NCBI GenBank assembly: GCA_022013615.1
Contig: JAKLQB010000229.1
Coordinates: 1-6,597 of the forward strand
DNA from: Desulfobacterales bacterium
GTDB taxonomy: Bacteria > Desulfobacterota > DSM-4660 > Desulfatiglandales > Desulfatiglandaceae
DNA: 6,597 bases
Reading direction: 5' to 3'
Below the pieces are notes generated by a model that did not search any database, was not told the origin of the DNA, and worked only from the letters and a program-made list of their open reading frames with translations. How positions within the stretch are numbered: the stretch's first letter is position 1; every line of letters starts with the position of its first letter. The position numbers and the translations under genes were made by a program. Positions 6,173-6,597 of the stretch are shown piece by piece.

Positions 6173-6597
6173 ATGAAAAAGCGTATCGGAGATATACTTA
6201 TAGAAATGGGCTTTATTGACAAGGTCCAGCTTGAAATGGCATTGTCTGAAACAAAAAAGACCGGCGCAATGTTAGGGGACATCCTTTTAAGGTTGGACTG
6301 GGTAACCGAAGAGCAACTCCAGATGGCTATAGGTGTTCAGAGCGGAGCCCAGATACTGGATGCCGAATCCGTAAAAGTCGATTACGAACTGATTACTAAA
6401 ATACCACAGAAATTTGTTAGCAGTCATGGACTCTTTCCATTTGAAAAAGAAGGGGGAGTCCTTAAAGCGGCAACCGCAAATCCTTTTGATGTTATAGCAA
6501 AAGATGAATTGTCCCGGATGACCGGATGCAAGGTTGAAACCTTTATCGCTTCCAAGGAATGGGTTTCAAAGGCCATTGAACTTTACTACAAGACTGC
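6173..6597 (+). CDS. GspE/PilB/MshE-type assembly ATPase, N-terminal MshEN domain (cut by window edge)
   Basis: Only 141 codons are present and the ATPase core with its Walker motifs lies beyond the window. The N-terminus is an MshEN (GspE_N) domain: two 24-residue motifs at residues 4-27 (RIGDILIEMG...LEMAL) and 33-56 (MLGDILLRLD...LQMAI..Q) with the usual 5-residue spacer, then the alpha/beta part (IPQKFVSSHGLFPFEKEGG at about 77-95, LKAATANPFD at 97-106). Intact MshEN domains bind c-di-GMP and switch on the pilus or secretion motor; here some motif positions differ (T27, M33, D42), so binding is uncertain. The full protein would be a cytoplasmic hexameric motor. ATG 6173 is chosen because AAGG lies 9 bases upstream and an earlier ATG (6166) stops at once. 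Gene order favours MshE over a standard GspE or PilB. Confidence 0.85.
   Translation, partial: MKKRIGDILIEMGFIDKVQLEMALSETKKTGAMLGDILLRLDWVTEEQLQMAIGVQSGAQILDAESVKVDYELITKIPQKFVSSHGLFPFEKEGGVLKAATANPFDVIAKDELSRMTGCKVETFIASKEWVSKAIELYYKT

Overview
The window looks like the chromosome of a Gram-negative, deltaproteobacteria-like bacterium (Desulfobacterota is my best guess). This is inferred from three things: an MSHA/type II secretion-like assembly operon, which needs an inner membrane, peptidoglycan and usually an outer membrane; a B12-binding radical SAM protein with a TPR tail, a type common in anaerobic deltaproteobacteria; and a moderate base composition. No species-level call is possible. 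Every complete gene is intact. I see no insertion sequence, CRISPR array, tRNA or rRNA.

Left block, minus strand (1-1213): a B3/4-domain protein, related to the editing module of phenylalanyl-tRNA synthetase beta, is followed by leuA (2-isopropylmalate synthase, first 184 residues; the rest lies beyond base 1). They share an ATGA stop/start overlap and are probably translationally coupled. A 154-base AT-rich divergent intergenic region (1214-1367) can hold a promoter for each direction.

Middle, plus strand (1368-3092): a 574-residue protein with a B12-binding domain, a radical SAM core (CxxxCxxC) and C-terminal TPR-like repeats. It looks monocistronic. It is followed by a 238-base gap (3093-3330) holding an imperfect inverted repeat, a possible sigma-70 promoter and a possible sigma-54 promoter with correctly spaced GG/GC.

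Right block, plus strand (3331-6597, running off the end): three genes in the order of mshM-mshN-mshE from MSHA-type pilus/secretion systems. They are (1) an ExeA/MshM-like AAA ATPase with one membrane segment and a periplasmic part made of two SPOR-like repeats; (2) a small bitopic membrane protein with a Lys/Pro-rich linker and TPRs (MshN-like); and (3) the start of a GspE/PilB/MshE assembly ATPase, of which only the MshEN-type N-terminal domain (c-di-GMP binding in the known family) is present. A likely division of labour is that the first protein anchors or opens the cell wall for the machine, the second is a periplasmic scaffold, and the third powers fibre assembly.

The most interesting points are the SPOR duplication on the ExeA-like ATPase, the candidate sigma-54 promoter with an upstream inverted repeat, the B3/4-leuA coupling, and a strong 11-bp hairpin inside the radical SAM gene. 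Nothing seen amounts to a wholly new system.
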